NCBI GenBank assembly: GCA_022829145.1 | Contig: CM040763.1 | Coordinates: 10,463,141-10,527,140 of the forward strand | From: Albula goreensis | Taxonomy: Eukaryota > Chordata > Actinopteri > Albuliformes > Albulidae | Reading direction: 5' to 3' | DNA: 64,000 bases | Part shown: positions 13,224 through 25,600 of the stretch, one piece after another | How the letters are laid out: each line of letters begins with the position of its first letter | How positions within the stretch are numbered: the first letter of the stretch is position 1 | Made by a program: the position numbers and the translations under genes | The notes under the pieces: generated by a model | What the model was told of the DNA's origin: nothing | Seen by the model: the letters and a program-made list of their open reading frames with translations, nothing else | The model's database searches: none

Positions 13224-13301
13224 AAGGGCGTCTTATCTCTCTCTCTCTCCCTCCCTTCTCTCTCGATGTCTTGCTTGTTCTCCCTCACTCTCTCCCAACT
13301 G
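13224..13301 (+). repeat. CT-rich polypyrimidine stretch
   Basis: Imperfect (TC)n/(CCCT)n sequence interrupted by GATGTCTTGCTTGTT. The transcript strand is purine-rich here. Confidence 0.8.
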
Positions 13302-14939
13302 ATTCTTCAGATGCTGCTGAGCTGGACAGGGTGCAATTTAAGTGCAATATTTTAATTAACAGGTCATGGCTACTTCAAAACTTTTTTAAAAACAGCTTTT
13401 CATCAAGATAAAATGAGTGAGCAGTGGAGCCGAGAGAAAGGTTTACAATTCCAACACAGAAATCATGGCAAATGTAGACCAAGGGCATTGGTGCCCAGCT
13501 CTTATTGTCTGTTATTGTATGCATTGTACTTTTTGTTTATTTTATAAGAATTTGTTATTGTGCTACTTGCAATGAAATATTTTCATCCTAACCTACATCC
13601 TACATACACTGTGAGTCTAAATTGTCTAAAGCATTGTATAATTCTATTAGTCTTATTACATTTTATGATTGCATTCATTTGGCATTCACTGTTCATAAAG
13701 AAATGTAATATTATGATTGTAATTTTAAATAAATATCCTTTACATGACTCTACTACTACAAGAAGGTTGATACAAGCATGACTCAAATTTTCAGTAAGTA
13801 ACAATGTTATATATAACATAGATTACATTTTCAAGCATATACAAACTGTATATTTTTATTTCCATTTTTTTTACTGAAATACTGAAATATCATCCTTGCC
13901 TACTATGAGTTTTCAAAGGGTAAAACAATATGCATGGAAATAAGACGAGTTGCTCATTGAGTGATTCATGAAAATTGTTTTTTTGTATCTCATAGTTACT
14001 GTAGGCCATAAACTTAATATTGGGAGGGCAATTGCTTATAACGCACAGTACCCATAGATTCATACGACATAAATATGGTGTTTAAGCGTCCTGTTCAGGT
14101 ATGTGCGCAAAATACATTTCTGTTACTTTAATCTGCCTCAGACAAATGAAGCAGCTTTGATTTTGGAGCGTAAAAATTGATAGTAGATTCAGAAATCTTA
14201 TCTTCAGTCCAGCATGCTTTGGTTAAATTAGATGCCCTAAGGAATGCACAAGTCATTAGCTTATGGATTTCTCAGTCACCTTGATTTTCTGTAGTGCTGA
14301 GATGATAGCGGTATTTCAGGCAAATTTAACACAGTGCATGAAGACTGTAGTTTGATTCACAAGCGAGCTTTTTCAAGTGCAAATCCCTGCTAATAAACAA
14401 TAAATAAAATGGATCTTATGTAAACACACAGCTGGGCAGGTAGGTCCAGGAGATGTATGTGAGGATCTATATCTGACACTGCAATAACAACTAATGGCTT
14501 GATGCTCAATTTATTTTGCATGCTACAGTTTAAAATAGAGGATTATCTGTGGTTACATTTGAAAATTGCTTTCTGAATTTCTAAGTACATTACTTCAATT
14601 TTGTTATTAATAAGGGATACATTTCCATTTCTAAAACAAAGCCAAAATTAATATGAGCATGGTTGCAGGCACTGATAATCATCTTTAGTTTAATCAAAAA
14701 TAGACTTAAATCTCTGGGGTGTGATTGCTGGTACCTGCTTTCTGTAGCTATTTGAAATGTCTCACCATGACCATATGGAGAAGCAGGGATAATGTTATCA
14801 CACAGCGTGACGTTAGCGCGCCCTTCGTTTTCAGTCCCATGGTCAATTGTGTTTATTTCTGATTCCATGAAACCCTGTGCGCATGACTACCCCCAAAGCC
14901 TCATCTTAGAAGCCTTTAAAACTGTTTTTGGAAATAAAA

Positions 14940-15245
14940 ACCATACCTGTGGCACGGCTCCCAGAGGTGCTAAAACAAATCAGCAAACGGTAAGACCGCT
15001 GCATCCCTGCATAAAGGGAGAGGATGGCTTTGGCATCCCCCGGGTTTGAAAGGCCTGATTTATCCTTTGAAGGTCCTGTTTGCCCTCCCTGTAGTGGCAA
15101 GGCGGAGGAGAGAAAGCGTTAACGCTGCTGCAGCAGTTTCTCTCATCCGCGCCGCTCCCAGAGAGGTCACCTTCTGTAGAGCTCCCCCAGGGCAGAGGAC
15201 GTCTTCCGGCTGCCACCAGCCGTTGTGGGACGCAACCTTTCGGTC
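14940..15245. other. GC-rich, CpG-containing intronic block
   Basis: This ~300-bp block stands out from its AT-rich surroundings. It has several CpGs (AAGCGTTAACG, CATCCGCGCCGCTC, GGACGTC, TTCCGG) and a CTGCTGCAGCAG palindrome. A 78-codon minus-strand frame runs through it but resembles nothing I know. It may be a regulatory element or an unmethylated patch; I see no splice-bounded exon. Confidence 0.3.
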
Positions 15246-18200
15246 TCTTTCACATACCTAATAAATGTGGCGAGGCCTCGGCAATGCTTTAGCAGGCTCC
15301 TTTGCGCCTCTTAAAATGTCATGGTGAAGGAGAGCCAAAAGTAGAATTCTTTAAGGTTCATTTAAAGGCTTCCTTAATGCTATGGGGAGCCAGCTGGAGT
15401 CTGCAGCAGGACAGTGTCAAGTAATGGCTTGTCACAGTGGCTGAGTGCAAACTACTGTTCGCCGAGCTGTGTACAACTGGCACAGGGGGCTGTGGTGTAA
15501 TTGCAAACCTGACATGATCTGCAGGCAGACCACATCTTGGGGAAATCAGAGCCGTGATGTGGTCCCCTTATTCAAGGCTCCACACACAGCTGCCGCAGCA
15601 CAACTGTCTCCATCAGAACGGCATTATGGTTTTATGGTCCACAATAGATCGTTATAATGATTCAAGGGAGTATGGGAAAACAGTTATTCTTTAGCATGTG
15701 TGAATATGTCTTGCAAAGAATTTCCAGTGTTTACACCCAAAAAGGTAATAATTCTTGATTTCAATATGTTTTTTCCTTTTGCAGTTAATTTTCCTCTATG
15801 TAAAGTTAATTGAGTTGTAGCACCCTGGTGTCACTGGCTAACACTCATAATTATACTGTGATTACAACATAATTTCAGTTGCGAATGAAAAAAGTGCAAA
15901 AACTGACTATGCACATACCTTCAAATGAGATTCAAAATTCCTATATTTTGAGAGAAGATGCTAAACATATCCTTCTTCCATTAGAGTGCATGTCAAAAAA
16001 TGTGGATTTCAGTGAAGGTGTAGTTCCAGAGACATACATTTTCTGCAGGTTTCGAGAAAATTATTTCTCTGAAGAATTTATTTCACCTCACTTCACACTC
16101 CTAATAACGCTTTGACTCCTGAAACTTGGTGTGTGATTTACTCCTGTCCGAGCGTGTATGGCAGCGAGGAAGAGTCATGCCTCATCAGTCAGCTGCAGTA
16201 GTTGGCAATGAGACGCATCATGCATATTCCACATTTGGCAGCTGAGTGATAGATCCAGATCTAGCTAAACGTAGCCTGCCTGTCTTGGATGTGAGTTATT
16301 GTCGACCCCAGAACTCAGTTTGACTTCCAGGATCATTGCTGCCTGAAGCTCCTGCTCTTGAAAGTAATGAGGTTATTTCAGGGTGTCACACAGCATTTCA
16401 GAGCAGTCTTTCCTTAATGCCGAGGCTTAGCTTCCTGGGAAAGCTAGCTGGAGTATGATGCTCTTCTTCTGAGCACCCCAGCTCCCCATAGATCTAAACA
16501 AAACTTCTTTAAGACGATTTTGATGGAAACCAATGCAGCGTTCCACATACTGAAACGATCTACCCAATTTGTGGCATTCTGCTAGCCTTTGATCAAATCG
16601 AGACACGGTTATCATGCAGCAGCCATTTTAACCTCTAGCTGGTAACACTGTCATGAGGATTTCCAATAATGTTTGAGCGAGCAGAAATTATACCTAATCA
16701 AATAACACCAAATTATACAACAACTAAAGGCAGTCAATTATCAAGTAGACACATTAGCTTAATTGTCGGACACTGAGCATGGCAGGGTCAACGGGTTGAT
16801 TTATCAACTGATACTGTTCAGAGGGGATGTATTGACAAAGAAAATCCATTCTGCAAAACCAAACTAATTTGTACAAAGTCCAACCACTCGGGAAAAGCCA
16901 ATTATACTAAATTGGTTGTACGCAACAAACCTGACCGAAATGCAGGCAATATGCAGCAGAAAAGGGTCACTGAATAACTATCCAATGCTCTGTGAATTCC
17001 ATTCTAAACAGACATTTGTATTTATAATTGAAAATATCACCATTAATTATTGGTTGAAAACATTTTTTTAATAAATCGAAATGCAAGCTGCACAGCTTGC
17101 TGCAATCAATTTCCCATCTCTCCCATCACTGAGGAGAAACAGGTTTAATAATTACAGCAAAAAAGCATTTACACTCAGCAGCAAAGCAAAATGAAATACA
17201 TTAGGTGTAATAGATTTGTATTGTGTGTCAAATTGTGTTTCACAGTGATAGAGAGGAGGTACTTCAAAAATGGAGTCTATTGGTACTTGGAACTGCACTT
17301 ACAAACACCCACCATTTTATTTCTTACTTCTATCTGTAGACAAGGTTAAAATAAGGTGGTAAACCAACTTCTGTTAAAAAAAAAACACATTGACTGTCCT
17401 CATTATAATGACAACAACTGGCGTGCACACAAACAGGTCCCTGTCGCAGCGGCCTCATGCACTGGGCAGCGTGCTCGGCTGCACTACGCCGCACCAGCTG
17501 TGACCATCTGGTGGCCCAAATCGCACGCTCACCATGTGGACCCACATCACAAAGTGTTCACCTCACTCATACCCTGCCAGGGCCAAGGCTGTTTCCATAA
17601 CAAACAGATGTCCTCGTCCAAATTGGCCATCTATTCGCGAAAACCATGTCTCTGTTGCTTCCAGCCATGCGAACGTGGAAGCAGCACAAATTAAATTTCA
17701 AGAGAAGTTTTTTCTCTTTCTCCCTGGACTCAAAGCTCTTCTATAGCCTGTCACCTCAAAATGATTCACAATGGCCTGTTATTTACAGTTCCAGGCGACA
17801 CTCGATGTCATCTAATGAACCTTTCTGATGATCTTCTGATGTTGAGAAGAAAAAAAAACTTTAGGGATTTTTTTTTTCTTTTTTTTTTAGCTCAGAAGAA
17901 TCAAAGTACTCATCATGGTGACCCACTTTTGGGAAGCACTCTTTTATATTTTGACAATGTGTCAAAGAGGACAGATGCTGTACTAAAAATAGCTATGGTT
18001 TAATGATAACTCCCCTTTATTAACCCCTCATTCTAAGCTCAGCTCCTAATTTACACTTGAACACAATGTGTGCACAATGAATGTGCATTCTTTTCATTCT
18101 CAGGTGACAGACTGCCCATTTCTGTCTTTGAAAATCCTTATATACTCAGTGGAAGAAAGACAGCTGCCATAGAGGGAAGATTCATACATTTACACATATT

Positions 18201-18576
18201 CTCCAGAGCCAAAATCATATAGACATATTCAAATGCTAGGGGAAGTGAAATAATTCAAGTAAAAGCCCATTAACAGAGGAGTCTGGCAGCTCAAAGGTTG
18301 TTGGCCTATGAATTGGGACAGATTAGATTAAGTATTGTGGTAGAGGACACAGTGAAAGCAATCACTGATTGACCGATGCCACGGGTGAGGAATTGAATAT
18401 GTACAGTACTGCCAGCTGCATTCCTGAGCTCCCAGGGGTCACCAAGCAGAAGCAGAGCACAATAAAGCAAACAAGGAAGCTGGCAGCAGAATGAAAGACT
18501 GTGCTGAACTCAATAACACAAGGACGCTGAGGGGACGCAAAGGAAAACCTGGGTTAAAGACAAGGCACATGTCTAC

Positions 18577-18743
18577 CTCTGTCGCTGAAGTCGTCAACGA
18601 GGATGATCTCTGCGATCAGGTGGTCGGGCGTGCGGTTGATGATGCTGTGTATCGTCCTCAGGAGGGAAGACCAGCCTTCATTATGGAAAGGGATTATGAT
18701 GCTGGTGTTGGGCAGATTTTCCAAGTAGAGCTTCTGCTTGCAG
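18577..18743 (-). CDS. galntl6: galntl6-like exon, start of GT-A catalytic domain (167 bp, internal)
   Basis: The reverse strand begins with C (completing AAC, Asn), then 55 codons, then one base. It reads [15 protein letters not shown], then [31 protein letters not shown] and [13 protein letters not shown] and LVDD are the hallmark nucleotide-sugar-binding strands at the start of the GT27 domain. The metal-binding DxH and the rest of the domain must be in later exons beyond this window. The acceptor is CTCTTACCCAG|C. The donor AGAG|GTAGAC matches consensus only at the first three intron bases, so it looks weak. Asn-Arg-Thr and Asn-Thr-Ser are potential N-glycosylation sequons. Conservation is slightly higher to the GALNTL6/GALNT10 pair than to other GALNTs; I used the neighbouring exon to choose GALNTL6. 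Confidence 0.92.
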
Positions 18744-20895
18744 CTGGGTAAGAGAGGAAGATCATTAAATGCCTACATTAAGAGACCACTTCTCCAGATC
18801 CCGATTAGCTCTGAACCTTTCCCTCACTGCGAGGCATATCACAGCGTAAGAATTTTAAAAAGCTAATAGATGAATTCGGTTAATTTAATTCAGCTTAATT
18901 CTCAAGTTTAAGACATGGCAGTTACACTGAATGCCGCAATAATACACAATCAGAGAGCCACATCAGTCGAGGTAATGAGCTCTTCAATGTACAATACGCG
19001 AGCTACTCTTCCACTGAGGTATCAAAAAAGATACTGCTTTTTGTCATTCAAAGACTTTAGATGTGCAAATTACCGAGCTGAAAGGATTCTAAAATGTGTA
19101 AACAAGTCTCACTGAATAAAATTACCTGTGTCATCCAAAACTTTTGAATATACATATAAACAATGTTCAAGTTCCATGACTATTGTTTACTATTCTAAAT
19201 AAAAACTGGTTCAAAGTGAATTATGAATACAGTGACTGAAAGCTTCACATGCAATGACAGAATAGTGTAGCAAACACTAAACAATTTTTTTTAGACAAAT
19301 GGATGAGTAATATAACTATTTGCAATAGTGAAAGTTATGCAAGACTCATTTATAAATGTACATGGATGCACAAAATAATATTTGCTTGTCCATAGCAATT
19401 TCAATAATTATCATGAAATTGTATTTTTAGAATGCATCTAGGCTGTACATTACTGAATGGGTGTGTGATTTTGTGGGTATACTCAGTTTGTAACTATGCA
19501 CATGTGATGTATTCTGAATCAAACTCCCAGTCGCTCTATTGCTGGCTGTGGACTCATTGGCAAGATGACAATTGGCTCAGCCTCACCAGGGTGAAACAGC
19601 GGAGTAAGCTGGGTAAACTCAACAGCCTCCTTGTTCTCTGACAATATTTTCCACCCAGCCCGGCACCTGCAGCTTCGTGAACTTCAAAACTAACTTTTTT
19701 ATTGTAAACAGTATTCATAAAATTTTGGGGTGATAGAATACCTTGTACAAACTTGTTAGCATTTTTATATATTGAGTTGCAATGATTCATTCATCACAAT
19801 TCAGGGAAGCTATTGGCGCTTGGTACAAACAAAACACCTCCATAAATCTGCATGATAACTATGACTGATGATTTATTTTATAATTCATCCAAGTCTTCAT
19901 AAGTTACCCAGTGACAAACCTGACAAGTAGCCACGATTTATTTCCACTTCATGAATAAATGTTCCTGCTTTATTAAAATTGTGTTTACAACAAACAAACT
20001 AAAAAGGTAAAATAAATAAAAGCCAAACAGATCTAACAGTTATGTTTGTATGTATTCATTTACTTCAGAATTGTATCTGTTTGTTGAAGGATTTACCATA
20101 TGGGAAAGAGGTAGCATATCCCTTATTTAACTTTGTCCAGGTGATACTTTAGTTTTGTTTGTTTTATTTTACAATTTAAGTGAGCATGCAAGTGTTGTTG
20201 AATTAATATTTAAAACCATTTTTCTCCTATATACATTAATATATATGAAAAAAATATATCCACAGATTTTTCTGTGGTTTACAAGGGGGTTTAAAATGGT
20301 TGCTTAGTCAAGCTTTTCAAAATCTGCCAACTGTCAGAGAAAGGATTTTCTGTAACCCTTGCATGTATTTTGCTCTCAGTTTCTGTGAGGTCAAGCAAGT
20401 ACTCTGTTCTTCTGCTCTGAAAAATTTCAGAACCATGGCACATGGTGTGTACATGTATTTATATAATGTAGTAAAATAATTCTTGCATTCAATTATACGG
20501 CATGCATTGACTTATCCGTAGTTCCTGCAATTGCAAACAAAACTGAATTTCACTCATGTCTGAGATCAAAGGTACTGGGCTACAGTGAAACACTCCCTAC
20601 AGCCAGCTAATCTGAATCAGTACTGAACATCGAGGGCATTTATAAAGCACTTAATTAGCACAATGCTGCCTCCCATGCCATATTTTAGTGTGTTTAATGC
20701 ATCTTACCTGCAGTCTGGTAAGATGTATTAACCCAAAGCATATTTCTGCAGGGGCACTGCAGCCAGCTGCTTTAAAGGACACAATCATATATCAAACAGG
20801 TATTCTCATTGTGAACTTAAGAAAAGGTAGTTTGAACACAGTAATTATTGGTTTGAATGATTAGCAAAACAGTACCATACAATTACAGCGACATT

Positions 20896-21020
<125 letters not shown>

Positions 21021-21297
21021 CATTCATTGCCCCTTGACAATATGGTGTGTTTATTGCAACTTGGGTGATGTCACAAAGGTAAATTCAAGAGTATGGGGTC
21101 CATCATCATACATGCAGGGAAGTGGTATTGTGGTATCGCAGGTATTGTCAAACCAAAGTTTCAACAGAAAAATATCTGTCATTAGGAGTATGAAAGTCTG
21201 AATGTGTTTTTTTTTCAACAGAAACTTTTCTGAGAAGCTTTCCGAGAATGACCACTGACAGTATTATTTTGGGGGAGTTCAGTACCTGAAACAAGCT

Positions 21298-21350
21298 AGC
21301 AAATAAGAGGACCAGCAAGAAAGAGGACCATTAAGCAAATAAGAGGACCA
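21298..21350 (+). repeat. short tandem repeat, three 17-bp units
   Basis: The unit AGCAAATAAGAGGACCA occurs at 21298-21314 and 21334-21350, with a variant AGCAAGAAAGAGGACCA at 21314-21330. The first two copies share one base and the third follows a 3-base spacer. A local minisatellite with no obvious function. Confidence 0.9.
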
Positions 21351-22517
21351 GACAGATGTCGGATCTGCTTACATATGAAGAATTCATCTAGTTAGCTAAA
21401 CAGCCAGCAAGATGCTCACCTTCTACAACGTCTCAATCCGAAATGTAGATAGAAATATGTTTTGACACTATGTATCTTTAACTTTATCAATTTTATGTTA
21501 GCTGTGACATATACTTGTAACCAGGCAAAAATCACTTTATTATTTAATGTTAATTATTCTTGCTATCTCACTGGCTACATGCAAAATGGGGTGTGGGAGG
21601 ATCTTACAACTAACTTTTTGCATTTAGTTTTTGCAACTAGCATTTTGAAAGCTGATTACGTCTGTTTTCCGATTCCAGCTCTCATTAATTATTTTCCTTT
21701 TAAGATCAACACTTACATTTTTCTCCTGTGTTAGTTTTGGGGAAGCATAATTATGGCCTAGTAAAATTATTTGCTTTCATACACTTGTATAAATATCCCT
21801 ATTCTCTAAAACCATTTTAATGAATATTGAAATAAATACAGGGAACTATTTATTGTGTTTCGAACAGAAAAGGTCGTGGTCTGCATTCTGAATACATTAC
21901 CCAACAAAATTCATGTTTACAACAGATTTAAAGTGTTATATTTGTGTTTGGAAAGAGTAAGTATTGTGATTATTTGGGCATAAGCATTCCCCCCTTCTTC
22001 ATATCAACTTCTCTTGAATAAGTATTTTAATTAAATTAGAAAAAACAACACAGAAAACATCAAATAAATTAGTTCCATATTTGAACCTTATGGTGTAATT
22101 CAGGAGCAGGCTATGAAAGAATCCGTCTGCACTGTACAGTTGCCTTATGTGGGAATAATTAGGTGCCAGTCTATTGAAGGTCATATCCTTAATTGCTTTA
22201 ATGCAATGGTACAAGTACAACCACCCATTATAGCCAGCACCTTTGATCTGTGGAAAAGGTGTCACGCTCAGCACCGCTTGATGGACAAGAGGAGTGCCAT
22301 TCCTGGTTCAGAAATCATATAGATATATAATCATAAGATTTACACTGGATTGTTGTTTTCATTATTTACGGCAGATGCAATCATCTGCCCACATCTGTCA
22401 CTTTCAACGACATAGCTGTCCAGTAGCCATTAAACAGCAGCTGGGTTCTTCAAATTGAACTTTGAAGTGAAAATTTCTGTTCAGTAGTTTTCCCAGTGTG
22501 TTGCGTGATCAACTTAC

Positions 22518-22656
22518 TTTGGATGCCGTATGTCTGGCAGGGACCGGTCCAGGGCAATGTTGTTACTGACATAGATGTTGAATCCATTTTCCTTGTACAC
22601 AGAGTCATCGCATTCATCTTCAGCAAGCGGATACGGCTTCCCATGTTCACCTTTAC
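22518..22656 (-). CDS. galntl6: galntl6-like exon, stem to catalytic-domain boundary (139 bp, internal)
   Basis: The reverse strand reads GT (finishing Gly), AAA GGT GAA CAT GGG, then 45 codons in all and a final AA before GTAAGT. Key residues are [11 protein letters not shown], then [14 protein letters not shown], then [10 protein letters not shown]. The GEHGKPYPL and NNIAL segments point to GALNTL6; as I recall it, GALNT10 has GEQGRPYPM and DKISL there. The PDIRH segment is the conserved lead-in to the GT-A domain in all GalNAc-transferases. The donor AA|GTAAGT is near-perfect. The acceptor is unusual: TTTTAAG is followed directly by exon sequence GTAAAGG, itself donor-like, and the pyrimidine tract upstream is only moderate. 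An alternative acceptor six bases downstream (GTAAAG|GTGAAC) would delete two residues in frame, but it would lose the expected Lys. Confidence 0.9.
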
Positions 22657-25600
22657 CTTAAAATGCATGGAGGCAGAAAGTCATTTTGTGAGACATTCAT
22701 AATAGCACATGACAGAAAACTAAAATAATCATGGAAATCCGTGAAAATCATGAAGATGTGTTAGGCTATATCCGAGTGATCATTTTTGTATGAAACAGGC
22801 CTTGAGAGAACTGAAAGACTTGATAACAGCCTTTGATCTGACTTTCTCACCTGACAAACAGGCAGTTAGACACCGCTTCAGAGGATTACATCTCTGCTCA
22901 GTACATTGAATTGACTGAGGTATCTAATTTCTCCATGCCTGAGTATGGCACATTTTGAAATTGAATACAATATTAATTCATAAGGAATATTGACCTCAAT
23001 CCATCATCTTCAGCTTCATTGGCCTGGATTCGCTCAAAATGTGCCCTTTGACTTAAAAATAGATGTTACCATTCATTTTTGCTTCAGTTTTTAGGTACAC
23101 CAATTACCAAAACCTTCCAAACTCTTGTTCTCTGAATAAAAAGACATGGTTAACAGAATATGTTGAATTAATCAATGCCATTCATTCACTCTCTGGAACA
23201 GTTTAAAAAACATTTGTCTTTCACCTTCTCCCTCAGCTTTTTATTCCTGAGCAAATAGTCAAGTTCAGGGCATTAAGTAAACCAAATGCACTTTCAATGA
23301 AAAAAAAAAACAAAAACAAATTTACTTTCAATTATTTTTTATTTGACAGAATCTAAACTTCACTCATTTCAGTAAACTAATAATTTTACCATATTATAAT
23401 TTTGCTATGAGCAGCTAAATACTCTTAATTGATATATTAGCAAATCATTCATAATGGTAACAGTTATACATGCTATGGATGTTGGAAAGGCACACAGTGA
23501 TTGCTGAACTCATAAAAAGTGTTCCAGTGAAGATACAAATGAACACTTGCATTTAACTGTCAGCCAAAGGTAAGGATGAATTCCAAGTGAGCCCTGGCAA
23601 TGGGGTACTGACACACTGGGAGTTTTTGTGAGAGTGTGTGGCATTCTCTCCGCCTCCTACTTCTGTACAGTGTGAAAGCACATGTAGAATTCTCCCCTGA
23701 CCTTCACATCATGATAATGCAGCAAATATCTGTAGATAATGCCTAGGGCCCAGATTTGGATTTGAAATCTTGTCTCTGTGACTGAATTATTGACTGACAT
23801 TAGGCGCTACACATTACTGCCACCCAGCTGAGATACTGCCCACTGTAAATCAAGCCTCCAGCTCCGCTGCTGAGAAGAAATACACTTCATGTCACTAAAA
23901 CTGCCAGTCATACCTGGCATACAGCAGCAGCACTTCTTTCTGTCATTTGCAACAGCTGCATGCTTTACACAGATCAGTGCAGGATACAAAACTCACCCAT
24001 TCTCTTCTTGGGGGTTCAGCTGGCTCACCAGTTGTTTGCATTTGCACACACATCTGTACTCAGTAAGTCAATAATCACCCTAGTACTTGTATGAGTACTC
24101 AAAAAAGTTAAACCATTAAAGCATTGCAATGTACAAAATGAATTCTGCCACGGATTAGCCCTTAGAAAACGATAAGATTCAAATGAAAATATGTTAACCT
24201 CTCAATATATGCACTATGTACTTGCATCCGGTGTTTATTTTCTGTTTCCAGTTTCAATATGTACTGTAATAATAATGGATTCCTTTTTTAGGTACATGAA
24301 CACAGACAGAGAGAAAGAGAGCAGATTACATTTTAGAGCGCAGGCTGCAGAATAATTACAGAAAACAGATTATTCTAGTCTACATATAAAATACCCTGAT
24401 GCTGGTGCCCTTCTGAGTGCAACATCAAATACAACATTTTTAATACAAATATATAAATAAATAAACAAATAAATAAATAAACAGGTCAATACTTGCAGGT
24501 AAAAGTACTAATTCAAATGACATGCCATACATAATTTACACATTTTTACATCACTTCTCTGAGCATGTCACTTTTCTTCACTGTTGACTTGGCTAGAGGG
24601 CCTGTTTGTGTACAAATTGTTAACACTGTATAAAATTTCAGTTGTCTTTCACAAAGAACTCGGTCTGAGACTTGCCTCCATATTTAGCATACACATATTG
24701 CTAACTTCACATTCCTTGTTGCTTGTTGTGTGAAGTCCCATGGGATGATGTTGAATAGCTACTGCTTTAGAAAATTGTGTTTAAAATGTTTGGTATCAAT
24801 GAAAACTTCAGCCCTACTCTCCATGCAGATTAAATTTTCTGATCGCACACCTGAACCACACAAAGTGGCACTGCACTGGAGCACTTGTATAACAGGGCTT
24901 CATATCAAGATACATTTGTTTCCCATCACTAACAGTCTTTCAACATCATTTCAAGCCAAAATACTTTTATAAGTACCAGGAAACAGAACACATTTCTGAT
25001 GCTTTTACCGATCATGGACCGAGCATGGACGCAAATACCAAATTAGGACCTGGCATATCATTTCTTTTAATGTACGACAGTATTATATTACATAATCCAT
25101 TATAGTCTTTTAGGTAAATTGCCTTGCACTGTTACCAATGAATAACATGTTTGAACAGCCTTCATTTTCTTTTTCTTATGTACAGCTATTTGAATGTTCT
25201 TCAGTTATCTATGATAATGAGAGATTTTGTCATCACATAAAACAATCACTGTGTTTGGGGTTGTTTGTGAAAGCTATATAGTTGATTAGTGTCTCAATGT
25301 GTAATTACAACTGTAGTTATGATAATTATGATATCAAGAAAATTATTATAACGTATAACATTGTGTTTTAAACAAATGGCTATGTATTCAATAAGTAAAG
25401 TCATGCAGTATGCATCTGAGTCAGTACCCCTCACCTCTCACATCATTACGTACATATCGTTAATGAAAGTACAGATGAGCGTGAGTGCTCCCTCAATCTC
25501 CTGCAGCCTCCGTAAGTGATGCAATAACCCATATTTACTTGATTACACAAACCCCCACCACACCAGAGAGCAGCTGTTCCATGCCTTAATATGCAAACAG

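Larger units (their letters stand above)
1..18576 (-). other. galntl6: intron 3' of the last visible galntl6-like exon (partial)
   Basis: At least 18.6 kb with no recognisable coding exon on either strand. I looked in particular for the next expected GALNT exon (a KKREG...DSHCE reading on the minus strand) and did not find it, so it probably lies below base 1. The stretch is AT-rich with many short random open frames. What it does hold is listed separately: poly(A), a (CAT)n array, two long (CA)n arrays, a polypyrimidine stretch, an inverted duplication at 8060-8202/10579-10750, a protein-like open stretch at 5906-6124, and GC-richer blocks at 1945-2115, 9830-10090 and 14940-15245. I see nothing I can name in 270-1900, 3100-4250, 10800-13000 and 15700-18500. 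Confidence 0.75.

Noticed and set aside
17505-17522. ACCATCTGGTGGCCCAA as a CTCF site
   Set aside because: Only about 11 of 15 core positions match and the invariant AG is altered.
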